From assembly GCA_900551115.1 (NCBI GenBank), contig URUY01000010.1, positions 1 through 64,000 of the forward strand: a DNA stretch of 64,000 nucleotides, in the 5' to 3' direction. The stretch comes from an uncultured Lachnospiraceae bacterium (GTDB taxonomy: Bacteria; Bacillota; Clostridia; Lachnospirales; Lachnospiraceae). This document shows, piece by piece, positions 39,145-47,981 of the stretch (positions are counted from its first letter, which is position 1; the number at the start of each line of letters is the position of its first letter). A program made the translations under genes and the position numbers. The notes beneath the pieces were generated by a model, which worked only from the letters and a program-made list of their open reading frames with translations, searched no databases and was not told the DNA's origin.

Positions 39145-41805
39145 TTACGAAAGCTGCTGTAATCTTTCTCTTACCTGTTCAGCCATCTGCGTATATTTTG
39201 CCAGCTTTTCCTTCTCCTCGGCTACTTTGGCTTCCGGTGCTTTGGATAGGAATCTTTCGTTCTTTAACATTCCTTCTGCACGGGCGATTTCACCCATAAG
39301 GCGCTTTTCTTCTTTTTTAAGACGTTCGATTTCCTGATTGATATCCACAAGCTCTGCAAACGGGATATACAGCGTTGCGCCCGGAATCACTACGGAAACC
39401 GCATCAGAGGCAATGCCTTCTTTATCTGCCTGTACAAAAATTTCGTTAGCATAGGCTAAGGAAGCAAAGAACAGGGCGCCCTCCTTAAAGGAAGCCTGAA
39501 TATCCTCGCTTTCGCTTACTACATATACGGAAGCCTTTCTGCTCTGGGCTACATTCATCTCTGTACGGATATTACGGATGCCGCGGACAGCCTCCTTTAT
39601 GATTTCAATATCCTTCTCTTCCTTTGCAAAGCTGCGTTCCTCACGATATACCGGCCAGGAAGAAATCATAATGGACTCTTCTTCTGTCTGTAAGGTACAG
39701 AAAATTTCCTCCGTAATAAAGGGCATGTATGGATGCAACAGCTTTAAGGCATCAAGTAAAACTGCCTTTAAGGTATACAGCGCCGCATTCTGGCTTACCG
39801 CATCATCGGAATTATAAAGCCTTGGTTTTACCATTTCGATATACCAGTCGCAGAACTCGTCCCAGATAAAATCATATACCTTCTGTACCGCAATACCCAG
39901 CTCAAAGCTCTCCATATTGTCGGTTACTTCTTTCACCAGGCTGTTTAGCTTGGAAAGAATCCATTTATCCACCGGCTCTAAGTCCGCTGCTTTCGGTGCC
40001 GTGATTTCTTTCCCTTCCATATTCATCATAATGAAACGGGAAGCATTCCATACCTTGTTTGCAAAATTGCGGGCTGCCTCCACTCTCTCATAGTAGAAAC
40101 GCATATCGTTGCCCGGCGCATTGCCGGTAATCAGGGTAAGACGCAGTGCATCTGCTCCGTACTGGTCGATTATCTCCAACGGGTCAATGCCGTTTCCTAA
40201 GGACTTGGACATCTTACGTCCCTGGCTGTCACGAACCAGTCCATGGAACAGTACCGTCTTAAAGGGCTTTTCTCCCATCTGCTCAAAACCGGAGAAAATC
40301 ATGCGGATAACCCAGAAGAAGATGATGTCATAGCCGGTAACCAGTACATCTGTAGGATAAAAATATTTTAAATCCTCGGTCTGTTCCGGCCATCCCAAAG
40401 TGGAGAAGGGCCACAGCGCCGATGAAAACCAGGTATCCAGCGTATCGGGGTCCTGCGTAAAATGTGTCTTGCCGCATTTAGGACAAGCACTCGGTGCTTC
40501 CTTTGCCACTACAACCTCGCCGCAGTCATCACAGTAATAAGCCGGGATTCTGTGTCCCCACCAGAGCTGACGGCTGATACACCAGTCACGGATATTGTCC
40601 GTCCAGTTAAAATAGGTCTTATCCATTCTTTCGGGAATCAGCTTGATTTCCCCATTTTTTACGGCTTCCACTGCGGGCTTAATCAGCTCGTCCATTTTTA
40701 CAAACCACTGCTCTTTTACAAGCGGCTCAATGGTGGTCTTACATCTGTCATGGGTACCTACGTTATGGGAATAATCTTCTATTCTTACTAAAAGACCCAT
40801 TCCATCCAGTTCCTTTACAATGGCTGCCCTTGCTTCATAACGGTCCATGCCCTCGTATTTACCGCCGTTTTTGTTGATGGTGGCATCATCATTCATAATG
40901 TTGATAACCGGCAGATTATGGCGCTTTCCTACCTCAAAGTCATTGGGGTCATGTGCCGGGGTAATCTTTACGACACCTGTGCCGAATTCCATGTCAACAT
41001 AGCTGTCAGCTACAATGGGTATCTCTCTGTTTACGATAGGAAGCAGCACCTTTCTGCCTATCAGCGCTCTATAACGCTCATCCTCAGGATTTACCGCTAC
41101 CGCCGTATCACCAAGCATCGTTTCCGGACGTGTGGTAGCAAATTCCAAAAACTCCGTGGTACTTACCGTGCCGTCCTCAGCAAGTAACGGATACTTAATA
41201 TGCCAGAAATGACCTGCCTGCTCTTTATACTCTACCTCTGCATCGGAAATAGAGGTATTACATACCGGACACCAGTTAATGATGCGGGATCCTTTGTAAA
41301 TCCAGCCCTTCTCATGCATTTTACAGAATACTTCCGTAACGGCCTTATTACAGCCTTCATCCATGGTAAAACGCTCTCTGTCCCAGTCACAGGAAGAGCC
41401 CAGCTTCTTAAGCTGGGAAATGATTCTGCCGCCGTACTCCTTCTTCCAGTCCCATGCGCGCTCTAAAAACTTTTCTCTTCCCAGGTCATGCTTATCAATG
41501 CCCTGTTCCTTCAATTTTTCAATAATTTTAACCTCAGTGGCAATGCTGGCATGGTCCGTTCCCGGCTGCCACAGTGCATTATACCCCTGCATCCTCTTAA
41601 AACGAATCAGAATATCCTGCATGGTATTGTCGAGCGCGTGCCCCATATGGAGCTGTCCCGTAATATTTGGAGGGGGTATTACAATGGTAAACGGCTGTTT
41701 ACTGTAATCTACCTTTGCGTGAAAATATTTCTTATCCAGCCACTTTTGATATAATCTGTCCTCTATGCCCTTGGGGTCATAGGTCTTTGCCAGTTCTTTA
41801 CTCAT
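39145..41805 (-). CDS. valS: Valine-tRNA ligase
   Basis: An 886-residue class I aminoacyl-tRNA synthetase. The HIGH motif is PPPNITGQLHMGHALDN near 40-56 and the KMSKS motif is GRKMSKSLGNGIDP near 525-538. The editing domain is seen in TTRPETMLGDTAVAVNP. The C-terminal coiled coil is VDINQEIERLKKEEKRLMGEIARAEGML. The ATG at 41805 has AAAGGAG 7 bases upstream; the frame open to 41832 has no better start. A T-box leader controls it. Confidence 0.97.
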   Translation of the reverse strand: MSKELAKTYDPKGIEDRLYQKWLDKKYFHAKVDYSKQPFTIVIPPPNITGQLHMGHALDNTMQDILIRFKRMQGYNALWQPGTDHASIATEVKIIEKLKEQGIDKHDLGREKFLERAWDWKKEYGGRIISQLKKLGSSCDWDRERFTMDEGCNKAVTEVFCKMHEKGWIYKGSRIINWCPVCNTSISDAEVEYKEQAGHFWHIKYPLLAEDGTVSTTEFLEFATTRPETMLGDTAVAVNPEDERYRALIGRKVLLPIVNREIPIVADSYVDMEFGTGVVKITPAHDPNDFEVGKRHNLPVINIMNDDATINKNGGKYEGMDRYEARAAIVKELDGMGLLVRIEDYSHNVGTHDRCKTTIEPLVKEQWFVKMDELIKPAVEAVKNGEIKLIPERMDKTYFNWTDNIRDWCISRQLWWGHRIPAYYCDDCGEVVVAKEAPSACPKCGKTHFTQDPDTLDTWFSSALWPFSTLGWPEQTEDLKYFYPTDVLVTGYDIIFFWVIRMIFSGFEQMGEKPFKTVLFHGLVRDSQGRKMSKSLGNGIDPLEIIDQYGADALRLTLITGNAPGNDMRFYYERVEAARNFANKVWNASRFIMMNMEGKEITAPKAADLEPVDKWILSKLNSLVKEVTDNMESFELGIAVQKVYDFIWDEFCDWYIEMVKPRLYNSDDAVSQNAALYTLKAVLLDALKLLHPYMPFITEEIFCTLQTEEESIMISSWPVYREERSFAKEEKDIEIIKEAVRGIRNIRTEMNVAQSRKASVYVVSESEDIQASFKEGALFFASLAYANEIFVQADKEGIASDAVSVVIPGATLYIPFAELVDINQEIERLKKEEKRLMGEIARAEGMLKNERFLSKAPEAKVAEEKEKLAKYTQMAEQVRERLQQLS

Positions 41806-41845
41806 GTTAGTCTCCTTTCTTATACAAAACAACGTTTAAGAACAA

Positions 41846-41990
41846 AGAATCCGCTCACAGACTCTCGCGCCTGCGGGTCGCTTCTGCACCATCTCTCCGC
41901 CGCAGTGCGCATCCTCGCGGAGCGTTTTGATTTATAGAAAAGCCTTTCACACTTTAGTGTGACAAGTTCTTTCCTATAAATCAAAAAAAC
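41846..41990 (-). repeat. Dispersed hairpin element, copy 2 (longer)
   Basis: Shares with 31544-31614 the ends TTTTTTTGATTTA (minus strand) and the palindrome AGAGTCTGT-GA-GCGGATTCT, plus GCAGAAGCGACCCGC and CGCGAGAGTC. An extra 74 bp in the middle holds a long hairpin with arms GATTTATAG (41929-41937) and CTATAAATC (41974-41982). It occupies the valS leader between the T-box terminator and the valS ribosome site. Confidence 0.7.
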
Positions 41991-42282
41991 GCCCTCTACT
42001 GACATTTGTCAGCAAAGGGCGATTGCTCACGGTACCACCTTTGTTCACAGCTTACGCTGCCTTGGCGACTTCTACTAAAGTCTCGTCCTGTAACGGGGAC
42101 GAAGCGTGAAGACTTACTTGCAGGATGCTTTCTGCCTTCCGGTTCCAAAACTACCTTCCATATTCCTTCCTTCAGATGACCTTGCAGCCGGATATCCCGG
42201 GTCATCCTCTCTGATAAGGGGTAATATGTACTCCTCTTTGTCTCTACCTTTATACGGCACATTACTGTACCTGAATTTCTGC
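41983..42282 (-). promoter_or_regulatory. T-box riboswitch (tRNA-Val) controlling valS
   Basis: On the minus strand the leader contains the T-box core AAAGGTGGTACCGTGAGC (around 42026-42043) followed by the terminator CGCCCT...AGGGCG with T7 (41983-42021). Uncharged tRNA-Val should pair with the T-box, favour the antiterminator and allow valS-folC transcription. The long structured region upstream (to about 42282) fits stem I-III. I could not fix the specifier codon by eye. Confidence 0.88.
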
Positions 42283-42288
42283 TACTTT

Positions 42289-42317
42289 ACTATACTCATT
42301 TTGAAACATCTTGTCAA
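42289..42317 (-). promoter_or_regulatory. valS promoter
   Basis: On the minus strand a consensus TTGACA (42312-42317), 17 bp and TATAGT (42289-42294). Transcription should begin near 42282, at the T-box leader. Confidence 0.78.
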
Positions 42318-42352
42318 GTAAAAGCCGATGGTTTTCCGAATTTATGTACTGC

Positions 42353-42946
42353 TTAGTTTGCCTTAGGAGTTCCGCACTTTGTACAGAAAGCTGCGCCGTT
42401 TAAAGGTGCGCCGCAGTTAGCACATACATCTGCTGCAGGTGCTGCCTGAACAGGCTGTGCAGGTGCTGCCGGCTGTACGGGAGCCTGCTGCATAGGCTGA
42501 ACGGGCTGCTGATAAACAGGCTGCTGTACATATACAGGCTGCTGCTTTACAACTACTTTGCCGTATGCCCAGTTTGCAAATCTGCTTGCCAAAGGAACGT
42601 TTGCTTCTTTTCCTTTTACTACATTAACAAGTGCGATGATTGCAAATACTAAAACTACTATATTTACCAGACCGCTGATTATACTGATAATGGTTCCCCA
42701 AATGCTTCCGAAAATAGGAATCTTATAGAAGAAATCAAAGATATCAAAAAATGCATAAACAATGCTTGACACAAATGACAGACAGATAGCTTCAATAATC
42801 TGACGGCTTGCCCACTCATTTTTCTCCCCGATAATGGCAACACCGGCTAATAAGAACAACGGAATATAACCGCCTCCAAAAATCGCCAGTAAAAATGCTG
42901 CTGCTGCATAAAATGATAATCTAATACCATATTTTCCTTTTTCCAT
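42353..42946 (-). CDS. Membrane protein with C-terminal zinc ribbon
   Basis: A 197-residue protein. Several hydrophobic helices (about 8-110), a cytoplasmic Gln/Pro/Val repeat linker (VYVQQPVYQQPVQPMQQAP) and a C-terminal zinc ribbon (CANCGAPLNGAAFCTKCG) are visible. The fold resembles DUF4870/TM2-like small membrane proteins with added zinc ribbon, which are common in Clostridia and unassigned. The ATG at 42946 has an AAGGAGGG site. It is monocistronic. Confidence 0.75.
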   Translation of the reverse strand: MEKGKYGIRLSFYAAAAFLLAIFGGGYIPLFLLAGVAIIGEKNEWASRQIIEAICLSFVSSIVYAFFDIFDFFYKIPIFGSIWGTIISIISGLVNIVVLVFAIIALVNVVKGKEANVPLASRFANWAYGKVVVKQQPVYVQQPVYQQPVQPMQQAPVQPAAPAQPVQAAPAADVCANCGAPLNGAAFCTKCGTPKAN

Positions 42947-43120
42947 CTTGAAAAAGCCCTCCTTAATAGTATGTATTATGTGATATCTGTGCCTAAATTG
43001 CACAATTATTATTATATACCGATATTTGATATTCGTCAATTTAATGTCAGCATTTTATATTTTTAAAATTAATATTATAGAAACCCCTCCGTCAATTGGC
43101 ATGCATAAATAAATGCATTT

Positions 43121-43140
43121 TGGCTCTTTTAGTAGAGCCA
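43121..43140. other. Small hairpin in the promoter region of the ECF S-component gene
   Basis: TGGCTC and GAGCCA enclose 8 bases, just upstream of a TATAAT at 43149-43154. A second dyad, ATGCAT-N6-ATGCAT, lies at 43101-43118. These may be operator sites. Confidence 0.35.
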
Positions 43141-43189
43141 CATACGCGTATAATAAGGGAAAAATAAATACGAAAAGAGGAAAGTTATT

Positions 43190-44119
43190 ATGAAAAAGAA
43201 AAATCCTGTTATTTTGATAATTGGTGCAGTGTTCCTTGCCCTTGGCATTTTTTTCTGCTACAGAACCTATCACACCTCTTATGCTGAATCGAAAGCTTAC
43301 GGCAATGCCTTGACAGAAGTCAATGACTTAATAAAGGATACTCAGGAATTAATTGATTCTGTAACAGATGCAGATGCAAAAAAAGAACCTGAAGCAGCTC
43401 TTGTCGAACTCAATGCACAGAAAGCTGAACTGAGTGATAAAAAACTGGCGCTTGAGAAACCCTATTCTTATTCTCTTACCCTGCTGTTTTTGGGTATTCT
43501 GCTGACAATAGCAGGAATCGTAAAGCTTGCTGCCAAAAATACAGCAGACGCCAAAGCGGATTTAACTAAACTGACACAGGCAGGTCTTTTAGCTGCGCTC
43601 TGTTATATCGGTTTTGCTTTCTTTAAAATTGATATCCCGGTAGGCACTGAAAAAACCGCCTTTCACCTTGGCAACGTTTTCTGCGTTCTGGCAGCGCTGC
43701 TCCTTGGCGGCTTCTGGGGCGGTCTTTCCGGTGCAATCGGCATGACAATTGCAGATTTAACTACAGCTTATGTAACCAGCGCCCCCAAAACCTTCTTTTT
43801 AAAACTCTGTATCGGTCTCATTGTGGGACTGGTTGCGCACAAAATCTTCAAAATAAATAAAAGCACAAGCAAAAAACACATTACCGGCATCACTATTTTA
43901 GCGTCAGTCTGCGGTATGACATTTAATGTAATTGCTGACCCTCTGGTAGGATATTTTTACAAGACCTATCTTTTAGGTGTTCCGCAGAATTTATCTAAAG
44001 CACTTGCTAAAATGTCTGCTGTCACTTCCTTTGTCAACGCTGCCGTTGCCGTAATCTGCGCTTCCGCTTTCTATCTGGCACTGCGTCCGGCATTGAAAAA
44101 GGCAGGTTTTCATATTTAA
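43190..44119 (+). CDS. ECF transporter S component with N-terminal extension
   Basis: A 309-residue membrane protein. Residues 130-305 are an ECF-type substrate-binding S component: TKLTQAGLLAALCYIGFAFFKIDIPVGTEKTAFHLGNVFCVLAALLLGGFWGGLSGAIGMTIADL. The first 120 residues are an added module: a membrane helix, an extracellular coiled coil (TEVNDLIKDTQELIDSVTDADAKKEPEAALVELNAQKAELSDKK) and a second helix. S components bind a vitamin or similar ligand and share an energising EcfAAT module, which is not in this window. Substrate unknown. AGAGGAAAG site before the ATG. Confidence 0.83.
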   Translation: MKKKNPVILIIGAVFLALGIFFCYRTYHTSYAESKAYGNALTEVNDLIKDTQELIDSVTDADAKKEPEAALVELNAQKAELSDKKLALEKPYSYSLTLLFLGILLTIAGIVKLAAKNTADAKADLTKLTQAGLLAALCYIGFAFFKIDIPVGTEKTAFHLGNVFCVLAALLLGGFWGGLSGAIGMTIADLTTAYVTSAPKTFFLKLCIGLIVGLVAHKIFKINKSTSKKHITGITILASVCGMTFNVIADPLVGYFYKTYLLGVPQNLSKALAKMSAVTSFVNAAVAVICASAFYLALRPALKKAGFHI

Positions 44120-44122
44120 GTC

Positions 44123-45085
44123 CTATTGAAAGGTAACTGTCAGATTTCCCATGGCGCAGCTTAAATCATATTCACTGGCTGCGCCGTTATCAATATAGCT
44201 GTCAACTGCCAGTCCGGCGTAGGAACGGCTTCCGGCTGTCAGATTACCTGCCATACACTCCAAGTCATAATTATGGTCTTCTTCCGTACTTCCTGTAATA
44301 TAAAACTCTGTATTGCCCATGGCACATTCTGCTGTCATATCTCCTGAAATGCTACCGCTGTAGATAAGCTCGCCTGCGCCGGTTTCAAAGGATGCATTCC
44401 CCATAATCCCGCCTTCCTTTACGATTATCTGTCCGGCTCCAAGCTGACATCCCATTTCTGTTGTCTGCAGCTGCACTATTTCCAGACGTCCGGCTCCCAC
44501 CTCCAGCTCTATGCTCTGCGCTTTCAGCACATCTACAGAAAAATCACCAGCGCCCAGTGACAGTTCTGCATTTTCAAAAACTGCTCCTTCCGGTATCAGG
44601 ATTTCTACAGACATAACAGCATTATTTATCCAGTTTCCGTTCTTTACCCCTTTTACATAAAGGGTATCTCCCTTCACATAAGTCTGGAAGGAATTAATCT
44701 TTTCTGCCGCTATATGATAATCTTCATCCGGCGATACCGCCACCTTAACCTCGCAGCCACCAAGCTCCAGCTTTAAATTATGAATTTCCTCCGCCAAAAA
44801 GCTCTTAGAATAGGAATCCTCGTCTTTTATGATTTCAAATTCATTATCAAACAGACTTTCCATATCCAAATCATACTCCCAATTTTGATTTAAGTCTGTA
44901 TCCCACTTAAAATCCTCATCCCAATGAAATCCCCAGTCTTCAGGGCCAAAATTAAATTCACCTCTCCTAATCATACCGGGAATCGACTTCAGTCCGCCTC
45001 CGCAGCCGCCTGCCGTCAGCAGAATAATCCCCAGACAAAAAATTACCGCAACTATAACAGCACAAACCTTCATAAATTTTTTCAT
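44123..45085 (-). CDS. DUF4097 family beta-repeat protein, membrane anchored
   Basis: A 320-residue protein with one N-terminal membrane helix (8-27), a Trp/Asp-rich stretch (WGFHWDEDFKWDTDLNQNWEYD) and a beta-solenoid domain of DUF4097 type. The repeating short motifs LGAGDF, VGAGRL, LGAGQI, TGAGEL and AMGNTEF mark the rungs. DUF4097 proteins commonly follow PadR and DUF1700 genes, as here. The function is unknown, but the arrangement suggests an envelope-stress or antimicrobial response role. It converges on the ECF gene with 3 bp between stops. Confidence 0.87.
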   Translation of the reverse strand: MKKFMKVCAVIVAVIFCLGIILLTAGGCGGGLKSIPGMIRRGEFNFGPEDWGFHWDEDFKWDTDLNQNWEYDLDMESLFDNEFEIIKDEDSYSKSFLAEEIHNLKLELGGCEVKVAVSPDEDYHIAAEKINSFQTYVKGDTLYVKGVKNGNWINNAVMSVEILIPEGAVFENAELSLGAGDFSVDVLKAQSIELEVGAGRLEIVQLQTTEMGCQLGAGQIIVKEGGIMGNASFETGAGELIYSGSISGDMTAECAMGNTEFYITGSTEEDHNYDLECMAGNLTAGSRSYAGLAVDSYIDNGAASEYDLSCAMGNLTVTFQ

Positions 45086-45086
45086 A

Positions 45087-45815
45087 CTAGTTTTCTCCCT
45101 TTACACCCGTTTTTTCAAAAGGCTTCCTGCAAAGCCAGACAATTCCTCTGCACAACGCGGGGACTGCCCATCCGCAAAGCCAAATTGTAAGCATCATAAA
45201 CAAAATTCCAAATGCCAGACACAGGCATCCCGCCCCTATAAGCACCATTCCTACAAAGGGAAGCAGCGCCATATTTGCAATTCCTATGCTGACAAGCGCT
45301 ACACCGGCAACCAAAAGTCCGATACCGCCTCCTCCCAAGCCTAAAACCAGTCCTACAACAGTAAGAAAAATACTTCCAAGCACCCCTAAAAGTGTTCCTG
45401 CTGCAGCCAGTATTAACGGTGAACAAATGATACAGCCTATTACTATCAGTACAATTGCCCATGTGGGCATACCTTCTTTTTCTGCTGTCCGGCCGCTTTG
45501 GTAAAAGGTATTTCCCTGATAAACAGTACTGCCCTGATAAGATGTGCCGTTCTGATAAGCCGCACCGCTTTGGTAAGCACTGTTCTGTCCGTTTCCCGGC
45601 ACTGTATCCCGAAAATCCATATCTGCACGCAGCCCATCTTTAATTTTATCGGCTACCTTTTGCGGTGATTCCAGTTCTGCTATCACTTTCTGTTCATTTT
45701 CTTCTCCTGCATCACTAAAATACTCTTCATAATAATTCAGCGCTTCTACTTTTTCATTTTCCGGAATATTCTGAAGCAGCCGCTCTAATTCTTTCATAAA
45801 CTCTGCTCTATTCAT
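45087..45815 (-). CDS. DUF1700 family membrane protein
   Basis: A 242-residue protein. The N-terminal soluble part MNRAEFMKELERLLQNIPENEKVEALNYYEEYFSDAGEENE is the DUF1700 hallmark. Then come a Tyr/Gln/Gly repeat (QSGAAYQNGTSYQGSTVYQG; about 80-108) and four to five membrane helices. These proteins are paired with PadR regulators, and the N-terminal domain may work as a cytoplasmic partner. The ATG at 45815 lies inside the end of padR (8-bp overlap) and has a GGAGG site. Confidence 0.88.
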   Translation of the reverse strand: MNRAEFMKELERLLQNIPENEKVEALNYYEEYFSDAGEENEQKVIAELESPQKVADKIKDGLRADMDFRDTVPGNGQNSAYQSGAAYQNGTSYQGSTVYQGNTFYQSGRTAEKEGMPTWAIVLIVIGCIICSPLILAAAGTLLGVLGSIFLTVVGLVLGLGGGGIGLLVAGVALVSIGIANMALLPFVGMVLIGAGCLCLAFGILFMMLTIWLCGWAVPALCRGIVWLCRKPFEKTGVKGEN

Positions 45816-46134
45816 ATCGATATCCTCCCTCCAAAATTCCGGAAATCTTGCCGGAATACTGTCTCCATTCATTTACATACATTTGCAGCTGAGCCGTTCC
45901 TTTTTCTGTAATTTTGTAATACCGTCTGTTTCTGCCTGCACATTCCTGATCATACACCACCATACACTCATCCTTCTGCAGTCTCCGCAAAACCGGATAC
46001 AGGGTGGATTCCGACAACTCAATTACCTGCCTTACATCCTGTGTTATCTTATACCCATATGTTCCCATCGGTTCCTTAGACACAACAGCCAGCACGATAG
46101 CATCGAGCAGTGCTGCACCTGTGTTAAATACCAT
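45808..46134 (-). CDS. PadR family transcription regulator
   Basis: A 108-residue winged-helix regulator. The PadR core is GAALLDAIVLAVVSKEPMGTYGYKITQDVRQVIELSESTLYPVLRRLQKDECMVVYDQECAGRNRRYYKITEKG. It is the first gene of an operon with DUF1700 and DUF4097 proteins and very likely represses its own promoter; two matching palindromes lie upstream. The inducer is unknown, but PadR-DUF1700 systems often respond to membrane-active compounds. Confidence 0.93.
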   Translation of the reverse strand: MVFNTGAALLDAIVLAVVSKEPMGTYGYKITQDVRQVIELSESTLYPVLRRLQKDECMVVYDQECAGRNRRYYKITEKGTAQLQMYVNEWRQYSGKISGILEGGYRYE

Positions 46135-46219
46135 TCTTGCTCCTCCTGTTCCTTTTTATTTTTCAGATAACTCTAATTTTTTTACCTTCCATTATTCTTT
46201 TATTTTATTTCGATAATAT

Positions 46220-46265
46220 TATATGTCATATAGCATATCCTTGTGACAATAATATATGGCATATA
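46220..46265. promoter_or_regulatory. Twin PadR operator candidates
   Basis: TATATGTCATATA (46220-46232) and TATATGGCATATA (46253-46265) are 13-bp palindromes differing at one central base, 33 bp apart (about three helical turns). The second overlaps the -10 box of the padR promoter. Confidence 0.6.
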
Positions 46266-46280
46266 ATATTGACTTGTCAA
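46251..46280 (-). promoter_or_regulatory. padR operon promoter
   Basis: On the minus strand TTGACA (46275-46280), 18 bp and TATATT (46251-46256), overlapping one of the TATATGNCATATA palindromes. The stretch 46135-46442 holds only this control region and the terminator below. Confidence 0.55.
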
Positions 46281-46324
46281 TAGCATTTAGAAAATCTTTT
46301 GAAATTTTTAAACGGTTTATAAGC

Positions 46325-46370
46325 AAAATGAGACGCCCCAAAAGTCAGACTTTTAAGGACGCCTCATTTT
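46325..46370 (-). terminator. Intrinsic terminator after the DUF2142-like gene
   Basis: A long stem: AAAATGAG pairs with CTCATTTT, continued by five pairs including G-U, and an inner AAAAGT/ACTTTT hairpin. A T4 run closes the minus-strand side. The hairpin may work in both directions. Confidence 0.7.
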
Positions 46371-46442
46371 ACAGAATCCGGAAGGCTCTTTTTTCTTTTC
46401 TTCTTTTGTTTCCGGCATCTTTGTGCCGGCCGGTAAAGTCTC

Positions 46443-47849
46443 TTATAATACTGCAGTCTGTAAATAGCAAGGCAGCGCTGTTACATAGACCGTAATAAGC
46501 AGGGACAATATAATTCCTGCCATAATTCCCACATAAACTCTATTTTTCAGTCTCTCTCCTGCCTTCTGCCATACAGGCAATCTGTGCAATCCCCGACAGA
46601 CATAATACATAAGTGGAAGCAGTCCCGGCATGATATAACGTCCCTGTGCCTGATAATCTACGGTATAAGCGTATTTAACAGTAAGAATAAACGGCATCAG
46701 GATGCAGAATACCATATTGGCATGGAAAAATATCCGCAGCCACCTACTGCTGCAATGCCGCTCCTTCCTGTACTGCTCCTTCCTCTCCTGTTCCGTTTTT
46801 TCTTTTTCATGCCTTCCCTTTTCCCTGCAGAAGACCGTTCCTAAAATACCTGCTGCAAATAAAAGCAGATAGAAAACATATACAACTATCCATGTGTAAA
46901 GCGTTGCCGAACCATAATTTGCTATAAAGCTGATTGCAAGCTTAAAGAAGAAGGTCGTGCCAAACAGCATGGAAAACAGGGATTTCCCCTGACTTTCATA
47001 GGTTTCTCTCAGGATACCGTGCGCCTTAATAAAGTTTTCCTTGGTTTCAAGTCCGATAAAATCCCCGTCATACAGGACATAATTTCTGATAAAGGACCAG
47101 CTTATGCACAAAAGCACCAGCACAGCGATGCCGATTCCCTTTTTCAAAAAGCTTTTCCAGTCAAAGCTAAGCCTTCCGTCCTCTTTTTTGAAAAAATACG
47201 CAGTAAACAGCAGAATGCTGCTTATAATAAACCCATATGCATTATAGTAGGAAAGCGCACACAGAATAACACCTGCTGACAGCAAAAGGCAGGCTTTTAC
47301 GGAAAATCCGTCTCCATATCCCAAAAGCAGTCCGTAACACATTAGCGCTGTCGAAAGCAGACACAAAGAATCCGGATTGACATAGGTATGCAAAAACAGG
47401 CTTTGGGGCAGGAATGTTACCAAAAAACAGAACAGCCACCGTACACGTTCTTCCTTAAACAGTTTCTTTCCTATCTGCAGTACCACGATTGCCATCAGAA
47501 AACCGAAGAATACGTTCACAAGCCTTGCCGTATATAAGAGTGCCAGCGAAGAATCTGTAAACAAATCCACAAAACGCATGGCATAGCCCTGTACCATATA
47601 CGGAAGCAGTGTATAAAATCCATAGGTCCATTTGCAGTCCGCACTTAAAAGCTCCTCTTCAAAACCGGTGGGCAGCGTTCCATGCTCGCATATATATACA
47701 GGCACTTTATACCGGGAATGCTCATCAGGAGGATTACAAAAAGACGGCGGCGTATCATTTAAAGGCTGGTGCAAGGCTATGGTAAGCGCCGCAATCAGAT
47801 AAATCGCCAAGTACAGAAGCGTTATGCTCTTTTCCTTATTCCATTTCAT
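46443..47849 (-). CDS. DUF2142-like polytopic membrane protein (GT-C-like fold)
   Basis: A 468-residue membrane protein with about ten to twelve helices. After the first helix it has CNPPDEHSRYKVPVYICEHGTLP, the PPDE-x-x-H/R motif of DUF2142 proteins, which resemble GT-C glycosyltransferases using polyprenyl-linked sugars. The loop YTVDYQAQGRYIMPGLLPLMYY near 405-425 is also typical (QGRY). A role in cell-surface glycopolymer synthesis is inferred. It lies downstream of the ABC exporter pair and has its own terminator. Confidence 0.75.
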   Translation of the reverse strand: MKWNKEKSITLLYLAIYLIAALTIALHQPLNDTPPSFCNPPDEHSRYKVPVYICEHGTLPTGFEEELLSADCKWTYGFYTLLPYMVQGYAMRFVDLFTDSSLALLYTARLVNVFFGFLMAIVVLQIGKKLFKEERVRWLFCFLVTFLPQSLFLHTYVNPDSLCLLSTALMCYGLLLGYGDGFSVKACLLLSAGVILCALSYYNAYGFIISSILLFTAYFFKKEDGRLSFDWKSFLKKGIGIAVLVLLCISWSFIRNYVLYDGDFIGLETKENFIKAHGILRETYESQGKSLFSMLFGTTFFFKLAISFIANYGSATLYTWIVVYVFYLLLFAAGILGTVFCREKGRHEKEKTEQERKEQYRKERHCSSRWLRIFFHANMVFCILMPFILTVKYAYTVDYQAQGRYIMPGLLPLMYYVCRGLHRLPVWQKAGERLKNRVYVGIMAGIILSLLITVYVTALPCYLQTAVL

Positions 47850-47892
47850 CCCTCATTCTCCTCCCCGGACTGTGGCCTCTTGTTGTGATCCT

Positions 47893-47955
47893 GTCTGTCC
47901 GTTCTTGCTTTGCTGTCCGTTCCTGCTTTGCTGTTCGTTCTTGCTCTGCTGTCCA
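47893..47955. repeat. 18-bp tandem repeat in the intergenic region
   Basis: Three to four copies of a unit like CTGTCCGTTCTTGCTTTG follow one another between the ABC transporter stop and the DUF2142-like start. The repeat produces short open frames that do not look like proteins. Confidence 0.6.
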
Positions 47956-47981
47956 TCCGGTTTTGCTGCCGGCTATCGCCC

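Noticed and set aside
41996..42262. 88-residue minus-strand frame in the valS leader
   Set aside because: It lies entirely inside the T-box structure, which explains the sequence better.
46443..47849. Assignment as an ArnT/PMT mannosyltransferase
   Set aside because: The PPDE motif and loop pattern fit DUF2142 better; the PMT DxD/DE pattern after helix 1 is not seen.
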